Made by a program: the position numbers and the translations under genes
Notes under the pieces: model-generated
What the model was told of the DNA's origin: nothing
Databases searched by the model: none
What the model saw: only the letters and a program-made list of their open reading frames with translations
NCBI GenBank assembly: GCA_009599575.1
Contig: VWND01000001.1
Span: 1,240,001 to 1,304,000 of the forward strand
DNA length: 64,000 nt
Source of the DNA: Blumeriella jaapii
Lineage: Eukaryota; Ascomycota; Leotiomycetes; Helotiales; Drepanopezizaceae
Reading direction: 5' to 3'
Shown: positions 1-11,624 of the stretch, in pieces
Position numbering within the stretch: the stretch's first letter is position 1
Layout: each line of letters begins with the position of its first letter

Positions 1-1987
1 ACGAATTCAAGATGATGTCTTTCCCCCGCGCTTGGATGAGCACAGGATCCGCCATACGCTTGTGCCAACTGTGAGTAGACCACTTCTAAAGCATTGCGTA
101 GGCTAATTTCGGAAAGTCTGGGTTTACATAGACTCGACGGCGTTGGCTTAGATGTCAAGCAATGTCTACCTGCATCGCGGGACTGGACCGAAAAGGAAGA
201 AAGACGCAGAACTTTTTGGTACGCTTTTTGCGAAGACCGATATGCTAGCATTGGAACAGGCTGGCCGATGTTGATTGACGAAAAGGATATAATGACCAAT
301 ATGCCAGCTTCCGACGAAGCTTTCGATTTGAGCAAGCCAGAGCAAACGCTATCTCTCCAAGATTCGATGTCGCCGTCAGGTGCTTCCAAACTCTCATCTT
401 TTGGGGGCGTGGTTCTAATGGCATGCTTCTTCGGTCACAATCTGAGGCATCTGCACCGACCGGACTCTGATGGCAGAGACGGAGATGTGAATGGCGACTT
501 TTGGAAACGCCACCGGAACATGGATAATGTTCTCCTCAACACATCGCTATCTATGCCATCCCACCTGAAGCTACCGAACGCAACCTTCGATCCGAACATT
601 GTGTTTATGAACATGAACATACACACCTCCACTATCTGTCTGCACCAGGCAGCAATTGTCAAGGCTGACAAGCACCGCCTTCCATCATCTATCAGCGCTG
701 AAGGTAAGGTGCGCTGCATCACGGCTGCCAACGAGATTGCAAATATCATGCGCATGGTTTCTCACCTGGACTTGACTACCGTAAGCTTTCGTACAGGCAC
801 TCTCAGGAATCCTTGCTCACTTTCGCCAGATGACCCTTTCATGTGTTTTTGCCTTTACGTCGCGGCACGGGTGTTTATCCATCATCTGAAGAGCCGACCA
901 AATGATAGTCAAACTGAGGATTCTCTACGATTCCTCCTTTCCGCCATGAACGCCCTAAAGAAAAAGAATCCCTTGACAGAGTCGTTCCTAGTGCAATTGG
1001 ACGTTGATCTGGAAGGCCTCGGTATGCGAAATTCAAATTTCAGTTCTCTTTTCGCCTACAGCGAAGACAATGTAAGTACTCAACCCCTATTGTCCCGTTC
1101 ATGTTGACACATTATAGCTTGGAATATCCAGTGCAAAGATGCCTAAGATAGGTCAAGGTCCCAATGGCCTCCCGAATAACTTCCGCAAGGGCGAATGCAA
1201 CTTCATGAGGATCCCCGAAGACGTCGGCAACCCGATGGACGACGCTAGCCCAGCAGGACTCAACGACACTTCACATGATTTTCGCCGCCAGTCAGAATTG
1301 AGCTCAGCTGAAGCGACCAATTCCGACACCAACAACATGGGAGAACAAAGCAGCTGGATGCCGCTTCCTGACCACGCGGCCACAGACATGGGCAACGCTG
1401 TCCAGCAAAACTTTCAAGACCTCGCGCTAGGCGAGGCATACCGCATTACTGCCTACGGAACTGTTCTGAACAGCACCCGCGTTGGCACCAGCGAAAGCAG
1501 TAACGGCGCCATGTCTCCCGACACAACACACCCGTCATCCACCCGCCCAACACCGAATGCTTCCACGCCATCAGACTCCCGCTCAACCAAGCAGCATGGG
1601 CACTCGGAGCAAACGTCTTACGAGACCAGTCCTACTGCTACAGGTCTACCCAAGCACCTGCCTGGCAGTGACACGAGAACAATACCGTTCTTTGCGAATC
1701 AGCCGGATTACAATAGTGGGCCTTCGGCGACGGGCATGGCGCTTGGAAATGGGCTTGGTTTGCCAGACCCGTCCGGAAGGGACTTCGATGTACCCTGCGC
1801 GTGGGATATGGGCAACCAGGCTACGACGGGTCTCACCCCCATCGGCGAAGGGGTGTTTAAGCATTTGTTGGATTTGGGGCCTATGGATGCTATGCAAGTC
1901 ACTCTTTCTCGACCCTCTCCGTGTCGGGACCCGTGCTAATTTCGAGATAGGGATATCGGATGGGAAGGGGATCACAGATTCCCGTGA
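1..1987 (+). CDS. Fungal-specific transcription factor, 3' part (5' end outside window)
   Basis: This is the C-terminal part of a nuclear transcription regulator with the fungal_trans middle homology domain. Exons read as 3-70, 117-1071, 1118-1893 and 1952ff after a last intron. The first two junctions restore the family motif AIRLCQ/LLGLHR and are followed by the ERRRTFWYAFCEDRY segment typical of the domain. Introns are 71-116 (46 bp, branch GCTAAT) and 1072-1117. The last intron appears to be GC-AG (1894-1950, donor GCAAGT, branch GCTAAT, acceptor GATAG). It would replace a read-through tail ending at 1939 by a short tail DIGWEGDHRFP with its stop at 1985-1987. The C-terminal 250 residues are low complexity, rich in Ser, Thr, Pro and Asn. 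The DNA-binding domain lies upstream of the window, so the exact regulator cannot be named; it resembles proteins annotated as xylanolytic-activator-like. Confidence 0.8.
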
Positions 1988-3061
1988 CATCTCCACGCAA
2001 TCTGGATCATGACGATTGACAATCAGACGGAACTGGGCTGGAGTTTGAACGGACCTGCATGGATGGATCGGGACGGTGTTTGCAATGGAGCTTGGAAGAG
2101 AATGACGATTGTCTTGGTCTGCCTTGACTTTGGAGTACATGATTTGAGATTTCATCCGCTATTGGACAGCTAGGGGCGTTGGGCGAGGATGATGATGGTG
2201 ATGATGATGATGATGATGATGATGTATGTATGCATGTATCATAGCGCTCGGGTATGAAGGGTTTTGGTTCTAATAGGATGAATACCCACTCTTGGTGATA
2301 TGGCATGGAGTGGGCCTGAACGGGGGCTGGCTAGTTAGCTAGCTATCACATAGGCAGATACGATGAATGGTGATGGTGATCTCCTCGCTGTGTCTGTAGT
2401 CTCGTCTTGAAGTGTGTGTGACGTGACGGCTGTTGGGCAGTGAGTGAACTGGGAGATGTTATGGGTAGGCCGGTAGCTGTGGTGATAGTCAAAGGGGCTG
2501 CTTTTGCTTTTCTGCGCTTGTGCTATTACATGGTCCGCGATTGAGCGACGGTTACCTGCTTGCTTGCTTGCTTGCGCCATATCTCATCGAGATCTGTGTC
2601 TACGCACGATAGCTGCGCTGGCAGTGGGAAAGGATGTCTAACATGTAGCCTTCCTTAAAGCCGTCATTCCCCAAGACGTACGACAGCAAACCTACCACTT
2701 TTCATGGGAAGTGGAAATGCATGGGTCTCAGTATGCCCAACATAGCTTAGCTAGAATAATGCAAATGCACCAACTGTCGGGCTCGTAACGAGGGCTGGTA
2801 GCGATTGAGCGACGAGGATCGGGTGATAATAAGTCGGAATGGAGATGTGCAGACTAGGGCAGTGAGTGATGAGAGCTCGGAGTGGAACTTTCGCTTACTG
2901 CTTGACCCGCGGTATGTAAAGGCAGGAAGAGAACGAAACAGCTTGAATCACACGGGAAATCTGGATCTTCCATTCGCATGTATTATACTGATACATGCTT
3001 CTCGTTCTCGCTTTTACAACTCGATACAATAGATAGTGAAGAAGGGAAGGGGCAGCCTTCT
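1988..3061. other. Gene-free interval between convergent genes
   Basis: This interval lies between the stop of the transcription factor and the stop of uL2m, so it should hold both 3' ends. I see no supported gene. It contains a GAT microsatellite (2188-2224) and short GCTT and AGCT runs near 2330-2575. The small ORFs here are low complexity or antisense. Confidence 0.6.
2188..2224. repeat. GAT trinucleotide microsatellite
   Basis: About twelve GAT units, one of them changed to GGT, in the presumed 3' region of the transcription factor gene. Confidence 0.9.
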
Positions 3062-4285
3062 CTAATTGACTCTTCGCTTCCCTTGGTTCCTCTCGCGTGC
3101 TCTCACCACCCACTTGTTTGGTTTCCGGACCTTACGTGTCTTGTAACCTCCTTTCGCCTACCAGAGCGTTAATGAAGAACATGTGGTACGCGATTTGGAG
3201 ATGGGGGGACTTACGGGCATACCCCACGGACTGACGGGGTTGACGTTACCCTTGGACTTTCCACGTCCACCACCGTGTGGATGATCAGCTGCGAGATGAT
3301 TAGCCATTGTTGTCTGACAGAAGTCGAAGTTTGCAATCCTACCGGCGTTCATGGCAAGACCTCTCACTGTTGGTCGGATGTTCAGCCACCTCTTTCGTCC
3401 AGCTTTACCCAGCTGAGTGTACTGGTAGTGAGGATTGCTGGCCAAGCCGATGGTAGCGCAGGCATCTCTGCTGACTTTCCGCACTTCACCACTCTGTAGG
3501 CGAACGGTCACATACTTGTCACCGTCTTTCGTCGTCTCATCGCCTTTGGACACGACCACGGCATAGGTGCCTGCACTTCGGCAGAAGACGGCCCCTTTCC
3601 CTTTCGTCGAGCCCACATTGTAGATACTGGTCCCAATGGGGATCATGTGCATCGGCAGACAGTTCCCCCTCCAGGCCGTCTTCGCAGCCAACACTCCGGG
3701 ATCTACCACTCCTCCCATACTGTCCAAGAGCTCCTTGGGGATCCCGGCTCGGTAACTCTGCACGACGTCTCCCGCTCGCATGCCCTCCGCAGCCACGATG
3801 TAGCTCTTTCTGCCGGTGGCGTCCTCGTTCAACAGCGCAATGTGCGCCGTTCGTCCGGGATCGTGCTCAATGCGCTCCACCGTATGCTTCCCCGGCGTCA
3901 TCCTCGCGAAATCGACCGTCCGTAGCCGGCGCTTGTGGCCACCACCTCGATGCCGGATAGTGACGCGCCCACTGTTATTCCTCCCTCCCTTCCCGTGGCC
4001 TTTCTTCGCAATGGTCAAGGGCAGGAAAGGTCGGCCCTGCCACAGGTGGTCGTTGATGGGCCGCTTCAAGTGCCGCACACCCGGCGTTCGAGGCTTGTAC
4101 GTCCGCATCATGAAGGTCAGGTTGCCCTCATCCACGGTCGGCGGAGGGGCAAAGCCCGCCGAGACGGCGGTGCTGGCTTTCGCTGGCTCGACCGTCGTCG
4201 CATAGGATCGAGGAAGGGTACGCCGTATGAGGGACTGACATGATGCTGTGGGGGACTGCCGCAGCAGCAGTCGCGGTGGCAGCAT
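3062..4285 (-). CDS. RML2: Mitochondrial large ribosomal subunit protein uL2m
   Basis: This is the mitochondrial homologue of bacterial L2, a core 23S-rRNA-binding protein of the peptidyl transferase region. The start was placed at 4285 because it gives a basic, hydroxylated N-terminus (MLPPRLLLRQSP...RRTLPRSYATT) like a mitochondrial presequence; the frame stays open further upstream to 4483. The body carries L2 motifs GRVTIRHRGGGHKRR, the LPLHMIPIGT-like stretch and the C-terminal HPHGGGRGKSKGNVNPVSPWG. A 57-bp phase-0 intron (3158-3214) separates a last exon (3062-3157) that restores the conserved AKGGYKTRK tail. The product is 388 residues. It is transcribed away from the cyclin gene across a shared upstream interval. 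Confidence 0.95.
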
Positions 4286-5354
4286 GGTGGCAGGATGGCC
4301 AGATAGATGCGATTGATCTGTCCCGCCTGTTTGCAGCTGCGGGCCGAGTCCGAGTCGGAGTCCAATGCCAACTATCGCTTTATCTCCTGGCGACGGCGGT
4401 GCCAGACATCTCGCAAGTGTGAAGTGTGAAGTGTCGAGCAATACTTGAGAAAGTGCCCAGTCCAGTCTAGTGCTGGTGGGCATCGCGTGCAGCCACAGCT
4501 GCTGACATCAGCCACCGCTCGAAGACGTCAGCCACAGCGTTGTCCGGCCAGACGCGGGCGGGAACGCAAAATCAACATGGCCACGGCCATTTCTGGCTGG
4601 TGACCCACCAACACCCTTCGAACTCTTCTCCATCGCTCACCCTCTCGACCTTCAATTCACCCTCCATCGCCGCCGTTCCTGCTTCCAGCCTCGAGCTTGG
4701 AGATCACTTCTTCTTTGTCGTGTTTGTCGACGGCCTCATCCGCCCGCAGCTGTTCCTCGCCTCGCCTCGCCCTTGCATCCATCCGTCACATCACGCTGTG
4801 CGGTGCCCACTTCGGCCAGTCGCGCTAAGCACACCTCAGTCTTGGTACCAAGTGCAGTCCTTCCACCGCGATATCTCCCACCACCTCGACCCCACGACGA
4901 ACAACAACAATCTCCCATCGCACTCTTGCCTCCTCCCTCCCTCCTCTCTCTTCCTACATCAAACCCTTCTCCCGACCTTCCATCCCCATAGATCCGGTCT
5001 TCTCAGAGCAGCATCGAGTCCTCGCCACGGTCCACGGTCCACGGTCAACGGTCCCCGGTCCTCCAGCGAAGCCGGCACATACAATCGACACTTGTCGATA
5101 CCAAAGCCTGCTTCGGATCCACGCCGACCACCTCGAACCCGTGGGGTTCTCATTCGGTTGGGAAGTGATCTCGTGTACGTGTTTTTCCCTTTCACACTGG
5201 TGTTGGTTCGCCGTCGCGTCTCAATCGTCTCCACTCACTCTCGTCCCGACACGCCTCTACCCGTGCATCTCGCGTCTAACTGACCGCGAAACAGCTCTTC
5301 AACCTTCCTCATACCGAATCATAATTAATATTCACTCACGCACATACACCCAAC
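4286..5354. promoter_or_regulatory. Shared upstream interval of uL2m and cyclin B
   Basis: A 1.07-kb divergent intergenic stretch. The half next to the cyclin (about 4610-5354) is strongly pyrimidine-rich on the plus strand, with CTCC, TTCC and CACC runs, as is common in leaders of highly expressed fungal genes. A short direct repeat of a CCACGGTC unit lies at about 5028-5057. The 247-codon open frame at 4540-5283 is compositional and was not called. Confidence 0.5.
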
Positions 5355-7018
5355 ATGCCTCCTGTCGTAAGTACCACTCCGACATTAATTCTATCGGCCG
5401 TGACTGCAGCGGCCAACGTACTGTCATAACAAATCCGGGGACGCGTGCTAACGTGCTGTACAGAGTCGGGCTGCCGTCGGCCGTCGCGCGCTCACCAACG
5501 AGAATGATGAGAACAACACCAGCGCCCGCGTAACCAGATCTAGATCCAAGTCGGGTGCCTTCCCCGAGGACTCGAATGGTGGTGCGAAGAAGCCTCTCCA
5601 ATCCAAGAAGGCTACTGCCAACAACCAGCCACTCCGCAAGCGCGCCGCGTTGGGAGATGTTAGCAACGTGACCAAGGGCGAGGCTCTGGAGGGCAAGAAG
5701 AACGCCGGAAAGGCTGGTCTCGTGTCCAAGGCAGCTCAACCAACCGGTGTCCAGAAGAGCATGTCCCGTACGACCTCGACAAGATCGGCCCTGGCAACGA
5801 AGGATAACAACAAGAAGGCAGAGCCAAAGCGCACCGGATCGGGCGTTCTCGCTGGTAAGCGCAAGACGAGCTCGACCGCGACCAAGACGGCGTCGATCAA
5901 GGAGGAGACCCCGGTCGAGGACGAGCAACCATCTAGAAAGAAGCTCCACGTCGAAGTGGAGGAGCGTGTCACGGAGGAACGCGTCACCGTTGTCGGGGAC
6001 TGTGAGGACAAGGAAGAGGTTCAGGTGACCGAGGAACTGTCAATCAGCCAGCAGTTCGCCAATGGTGTCGAGGACCTGGACCGAGATGATCTTGATGATC
6101 CGTTGATGGTTGCCGAGTACGTCGTGGAGATCTTCGAGTACCTGAAGCAGTTGGAGGTCACTTCCCAACCAAACGCCGAGTACATGGAGCACCAGGAGGA
6201 TCTGGAGTGGAAGATGCGCGGTATCCTCGTCGACTGGCTGATTGAAGTCCACAATCGGTTCCACCTTCTCCCCGAGACCCTCTTCTTGGCCGTCAACATC
6301 ATCGACCGCTTCCTCTCAGCCAAGGTGGTCCAACTTGATCGTCTCCAACTGGTCGGCGTCACGGCAATGTCATCGCTTCCAAGTACGAAGAGATTCTGTC
6401 CCCACACGTCGCCAACTTCCGTCACGTCGCCGACGATGGCTTCACCGAGGCTGAGATCCTGAGTGCCGAGAGAATCGTTCTGAACGCCCTGAACTACGAC
6501 CTCAGCTACCCCAACCCCATGAACTTCCTTCGCCGCATCTCCAAGGCTGACAACTATGATATCCAAACCCGTACCATCGGCAAGTATCTCATGGAGATCA
6601 GTCTTCTTGACCATCGCTTCATGGAGTACCTTCCCAGCCACATCGCCGCTGCGTCCATGTACCTGGCTCGTAAGATCTTGGAGAGAGGGGAATGGGTACG
6701 GCCTGCATTCCTACTGCGATTTATGTCTTTGCTAACGACGTGTAGGACCCTACCTTGGCTCACTACGCCGGCTACAGCGAGAACCAGATCGAGCCCGTCT
6801 TCAAGCTCATGGTTGACTACCTCGCTCGACCAGTCACCCACGAGGCGTTCTTCAAGAAATATGCCAGCAAGAAGTTCCTGAAGGGTGAGCACTTCTTCAC
6901 GTCTGTTTCTTGCCATCTCTAACGTGCAACAGCATCCATCCTCACCAGACAATGGGCCAAGAAGAACGCTGCGTCCCTCGGTGTTGACATCAGTCTTCCC
7001 ATGGAGGCTGCTCGTTGA
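5355..7018 (+). CDS. G2/mitotic B-type cyclin (frameshift in window sequence)
   Basis: This B-type cyclin is the regulatory partner of Cdk1 at mitotic entry. Exons read as 5355-5366, 5464-6695, 6746-6884 and 6933-7018; all introns are GT-AG, 48-97 bp. The N-terminal region has a textbook destruction box RAALGDVSN at about residues 64-72 and a second RxxL near residue 10. The cyclin box contains MRGILVDWLIEVHNRF and, after a break, IASKYEEILSPH and the C-terminal cyclin domain. At 6367-6374 the sequence reads ATG TC ATC where the family has Met-Phe-Ile, so one T is missing and the frame shifts. The downstream frame is fully conserved. A base-calling or assembly error is likelier than a real mutation in an essential gene. 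Corrected length would be about 489 residues, close to Aspergillus NimE. Confidence 0.92.
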
Positions 7019-7794
7019 GGCTCATGACATTACGTTTTGCTACGACAACTTGCTTCACTTGCTCTCTGGATACACCATGCACACTATATCGTTGGATGGG
7101 ACACGACTGGAGTAACGATACATGGGTGCTTTCCTCAGACCGCGCCTTATATCCTTGTGTATTTTGTTGGGCCCTTTGCCTTCGGGTTCCTGGTCTCCAT
7201 GACACGATGTGTTGGTGTCTTTTTTTCTGACGTTAGCCGAGCTCGCTGCATCTTCTATCTTGCTCTCTCATCACGAGCTGGCGTTTCGCGTTCTCTGGTG
7301 GAATGGAGTTGGTTTTTCCCTTGTCATCACTGCAAAGGATTGTCTGGGTATTGTACCATGGCACAAAAGTCCTGAAAACAATGTTGCTTTGCTCTTGCTA
7401 GATGCAGCTCATGGGAGGCTGTGTCTATGGTGTCTAGGGGCACCTTTTGTAGATATTTGCTGTCAATAAAATGATACCGTCAACAACGACGACGCCTGTA
7501 AAGTAATAAATGCGACGCTGGTGGTAATCTGATTGATCATGCATTCAACTTGTCTCTGCTGACTGAGTGCAATTTGGGAATTGAGCGAGCTGCACATCTA
7601 TGAGATACCTCGCCTCAAATTGCGGATTATAGTTTACCACAGGGCCCAGGCGCGCGTGAGGCTGGCTCGCTCACTAGCGGCTTCTCGATAAGAGCTCCAG
7701 CGTCACATCACAGCTTCATCTGTCCAGTTTCACATCGCGTTCAAGCTCGCTCCGCACACCTACAAACTTCTCGGAGCTGGGAAAACCACTCAAG
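7019..7794. other. Gene-free interval
   Basis: Between the cyclin stop and V-ATPase subunit H. The first 450 bases are T-rich and probably hold the cyclin 3' UTR, with AATAAA at about 7466. The last 150 bases should hold the promoter of the next gene. No gene supported. Confidence 0.6.
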
Positions 7795-9327
7795 ATGTCT
7801 CTAGATCCGCCTCCGTACCTGTCCTCGCTCCAGAACAACATCCGCAGTCGACCAGTCGCCTTTGAAGCATGTCTTCGCGCGGGCACGATAAATGAGGAGC
7901 AATTGAGCAAGATCCGATCCGTGGACAAGGTCCGGAAAGAGCAGAGGAAAGAAGTGGTAGAAGGCGATCTCGATGGGTTCCGCGCCCTGTTTGTGGGCAG
8001 TGGCGGGAAGGCGGGCGTGATAGAATCAGCTGCGAAGCGTGGAGATGTCGTACAATACATCTTGGTGCTCTTGAGCGATTTGCTGGAAGGTCTTGCCTCC
8101 TCTTTCTCCTGGTTTTCGAAGCAGTACTGACTCAAGAGCTGCAGGAATCCCGGCTCTCACGAAAGCTCTCTCCCAGCATTCAGACCCCTACGGCGCTTTG
8201 CTACCCCTCCTACGATCGAACGACGTCGAGAGCACGATACCGCTGCTAGCCTCCACAGTTCTCACGGTTATTATTGCTGGCGCTCCAAGCTTCTCGAAAA
8301 ACGAATCATCTGCAATCCCTAAGCTCTTTACCTACCTCTCGACACTGGCCAAGGCAACAGACGGAGGCCTACAAGATATCGGTGTCCTGCAGTATTCGGC
8401 ATTACTGCGAAGCAGGGAATCGAGGCACTTGTTCTGGGATCAACGAGCCGAGACTGTTGGACCTCTCGTGGATATCCTCAGAGCTGCTGCGGGTGTAAAT
8501 GGAGATTCGGCCTCTACCCTGTGGAGTGGTGCAGCTAGCATCCGGAACGGACCAGAGGGAACTCTGGGGGGTGGGGTAGGATTGCAGCTGCTCTACCACG
8601 TCCTCTTGGTCTTGTGGCAGCTGAGCTTTGAGGGCGCTGAGATTGGAGAAGGCCTGGACGAGTAAGTCGAAGCTTTATTTGGTCGTTGATGTACCGCGCT
8701 AATAGCAGCAGGGAGTTCGACATCGTCCCTCTCTACACACAGCTTCTGAGACTCTCCCCCAAGGAAAAGACGACCCGACTCCTAGTTTCTTCGCTCTACA
8801 ATCTTCTCTCTACAAACAGATCTTCCCTGCTCCCTGCCGCCGTGCTCGCCCGACTTCCCGCCCTACTCCAGAACATCAACGGCCGCCACCTCTCCGACAC
8901 GGATCTTCTCGACGATCTCAAGAGCCTCAGCGAGATGCTCGACGAGTACACCAAGACGCAGACGACCTTCGACGAGTACGCGGCCGAGGTCAACTCGGGC
9001 CACCTCCGCTGGTCCCCACCACACCGAAGCCCCACCTTCTGGGCTGAGAATGCGCGCAAAATCCTCGAGCACGAGAAAGGTGCGCTGCTCAAAAAGCTCG
9101 CGGAGATCATGGGCAAGGCCTGGGAGAACGACAAGGCGGTTCTGGCGATCGCGTGCAATGACGTTGGGTGGTTGGTCAAGGAGGTGCCTGAGAAGAGGGA
9201 CCAGTTGGAGAAGCTGGGCCTGAAGACGAGGGTCATGTCGCTGATGCAAGAGGCGGATGAGACGGTCCGGTGGGAGAGCTTGAATGCGCTGTCGGGGTGG
9301 CTGAGGTATAGCTTCGAGACGAAGTAG
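7795..9327 (+). CDS. VMA13: V-type proton ATPase subunit H
   Basis: Subunit H of the peripheral V1 sector activates ATP-driven proton pumping and stops ATP hydrolysis by free V1; it acts at vacuole and endomembrane surfaces. Exons read as 7795-8089, 8145-8661 and 8712-9327. Both introns (55 and 50 bp) preserve frame. The predicted product is 475 residues, close to the 478 of yeast Vma13. The N-terminal domain has the helical-repeat sequence beginning SLDPPPYLSSLQNNIRSRP. The C-terminal domain carries SPTFWAENARKILE, the VLAIACNDVGWLVKEVP helix and the DETVRWESLNALSGWL end typical of the family. The first donor (GTCTTG) is weak, but the joined frame GIPALTKALS matches expectation. Confidence 0.94.
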
Positions 9328-10075
9328 GTGGGAGGTGGGTAGGTAGTGCGACTGGGGGCACTTGTGCTTGTGTGTGTGTTATCATCAACCAAATGCAGGC
9401 TGATTATTACGGGGATGGGGCTTCGGGCTTGGGGCTTCGGGCTTGCTGTAAGTCCGGGACTTGACTTCACTTTACTTGATTGAAGGTTTTTGATGCTGCT
9501 GCTGTTTGCTAGGTACAGTGTCCAGAATGGGTTCGGATGAGGAAGTGTAGTAGTGTTAAATTAAGCAGAGAAACTCAAGTTAAAGTAGAGAAGAAAGAAC
9601 GAAGACGGGTGAAAACCTGAATCTTGCCTTGTCGGAGACTGAGAATAAACATACACTATCAAACGAATTTATCCACACCGCGGAAACGACATCCCTTGTG
9701 AGATCCTGGGCATTTCGTTCGTTCTGGTCAGATGGATGGCTTTCTGTGCGGTTCTCTCTTTCTTGTGTACCTAAGGTAGTCTAGAGGTATTGTATCGGAT
9801 TATGCACTGTTGTGTTGGTCGGTCACTTTCTTCAGTCACAAGATAATGGGAGGGTCTTGATTCAAGGGGAGTGGTACTGCACTCTCACATCCCGGACGTA
9901 GAATCAGGTTCTGCATGAGGGGTGGTATGTAGAGTACCTATGGAGCTGAGATTGCGGCCACGGGTGCAGTTGCGATGGGGGATGGAAAGCAAGCGGAATC
10001 CACCTCAGGTGCGTTTGTGATCGCCTCGAGTCTTGAGACTTTTTACGAGAGCGGATTCGATTCGGTTGATTGGAT

Positions 10076-10103
10076 AGGACTGGATTGGATTGGATTGGAT
10101 TGG
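10076..10103. repeat. TTGGA pentanucleotide microsatellite
   Basis: Four to five near-perfect copies of a 5-bp unit (GATTG/TTGGA register). Confidence 0.85.
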
Positions 10104-10273
10104 CCTGCGTCTCGTTCCTCGGTGGTTTGGGTTTTGCGCTTTCGTTTGTGGATTCGGAAGTCAGGGAGTGTACAGGAAGGGGCAGGGTGGTTGAATAAAT
10201 GAATACATGAAGGAATGAATAAATGGGTTCCTTGAGCCAGATGTGTGAATAGATGTGTAGGTTGATAGATGCG

Positions 10274-10329
10274 TGAAAAGATGGAAAAGATGGAAAAGAT
10301 GGAAAAGATGGAAAAGATGGAAAAGATGG
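10274..10329. repeat. GAAAAGATG 9-bp tandem repeat
   Basis: Six head-to-tail perfect copies of a 9-bp unit, purine-rich on the plus strand. Confidence 0.92.
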
Positions 10330-11524
10330 TATTTCTCTTCTACATTCTACATGCAGTAAAGTACCTTGAGCTAGTGTACCTCGGGCCACCGCTGCACGAC
10401 CTCGCAAACAGCATCCACGAGTCTTCCTTCCCATTCTACGAGTTGGACCTACTGTATGTACTAAGGCGTCCCGTCCGCCGTAAACACACGGTGTGTTCTA
10501 ACGCATGTCCCGTCTAGCGGTTGAGCATTTGGAAGGTGGGGTGGTGAGTAGGTTCTTGATGTGTACTGACATATCGGAATCTCTAGAGAGTTCTCCTCTG
10601 GATCGATGGAAAGCTTGTTCAGGAAAGCTTGTCCTGATGGATATGCGTGATGGTATTATGTTTTTGTGTTTTTGATCTTCTTTCCTCGGAAGGGGGAAAG
10701 AAGGGGAGGGGGGAGTGGAGATATGTAGTTGAGATAGTTGAAAGAAAATGTATGTCTTTGGCAGTATCTTAGATGTTGGCGTTGCGCTGTTGCGTCCAAG
10801 TCAGAGTATTGTACTTTAGCTTGCATGACTCTCCAGATGGTTAACCTTAGTCTGTTCGCATTTATCTTCATACCACTCCTTATGCAACAGAGAAATGACC
10901 GAGCTGCGTACTTAAAATTTTCCGTGAGCTTCAAGCTCGAGGTGAAGTTATGACTCCTTGATTTAGGGTTAAGACTGGAAGTTCAGATCAAGGCGAAAAG
11001 GAGAGGTATTTAGGTGCGTTGATCGACTTGAAGGCTTGCTTTTGATTTGGGAATGGTTTGGGTTGAATCTGGAGGTTGTCTACCTATCCTCTTGTAGATG
11101 ATTAACATTGTGAATTTAGACGCACAGATCTTTAGTGAGTACGCGCCCGTTTGAGAAAGTATTTTTTTGAATTTGTAGAAGAAAATCTTCTTGGAGGGAA
11201 TAGACTAGGTGCGGTGAAGCTTGTAGGAAACATGAGCCGGGGTCGGATTCATCGAGGCTGTTGTCTCGCTTAGCTTTATTTTCATACTTGCTGTATCATG
11301 TTCCAGCACAAAATACACGACCGTGAAAAGCTGCAAAATAGAGCCCAGTTAAGTATATGATAATTGACAGTGAAAGCAGATAGATAACACCGAAAAGTAA
11401 AGGTAGGCCTTGAGGAAGGAAGGATGGAGCCCGGCTACCAAGTCTATTTCCAACGAATCTAAAATAAATCGAAAATACCCAAAAAAGGGAACACCTTAAA
11501 AAATCTTAAAGAAGAATAAAAAAG

Positions 11525-11624
11525 AGGTCGTGCGGGGAATCGAACCCCGGTCTCAAGAAGCTGAATCCAGAGGTCGAATCTGGGGGTTCAAAATCTCACG
11601 TGCTAACCATTACACCACACAACC
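11525..11624 (-). tRNA. tRNA-Gln (anticodon UUG) with 28-nt intron
   Basis: On the minus strand a cloverleaf folds from 11624 to 11525. The acceptor arm GGTTGTG pairs with CACGACC, the D arm is GTGT/GCAC, and the T arm CGGGG-TTCGATT-CCCCG is perfect and contains the B box. The anticodon loop reads TTTTGAA, so the anticodon is TTG (plus-strand 11589-11591). The anticodon stem TGAGA/TCTTG closes only if 28 nt (11560-11587) are removed directly after position 37, the canonical tRNA intron site. The mature length would be 72 nt. The A box matches GGTGTAATGGTTAGC-type sequence. Two G-U pairs in the anticodon stem and one in the acceptor stem are tolerable. Confidence 0.85.

Larger units (their letters stand above)
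9328..11524. other. Gene-free interval with simple repeats
   Basis: Over 2 kb between V-ATPase subunit H and the tRNA. I find no frame with protein-like composition; the longer ORFs are translations of simple repeats (FPS repeats from GGAAAAGAT, DWIG repeats from GATTG). The part after 10.6 kb becomes more AT-rich. Possible unrecognised non-coding genes cannot be excluded by eye. Confidence 0.55.

Noticed and set aside
4540..5283. 247-codon open frame upstream of the cyclin gene
   Set aside because: It lies in a pyrimidine-rich leader/promoter; the translation is His, Ser, Pro and Arg repeats of low complexity with no domain, and the cyclin start at 5355 explains the region better.
6360..6380. 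Programmed ribosomal frameshift in the cyclin gene
   Set aside because: No slippery heptamer or stop-proximal context is visible and B cyclins are not known to use one.
5355..7018. Cyclin gene as a pseudogene
   Set aside because: Only one single-base shift, no other damage, and an intact destruction box and splice sites; a sequence error is simpler.
9904..10434. 176-codon minus-strand frame with FPS repeats
   Set aside because: It is a translation of the GAAAAGATG and TTGGA microsatellites.
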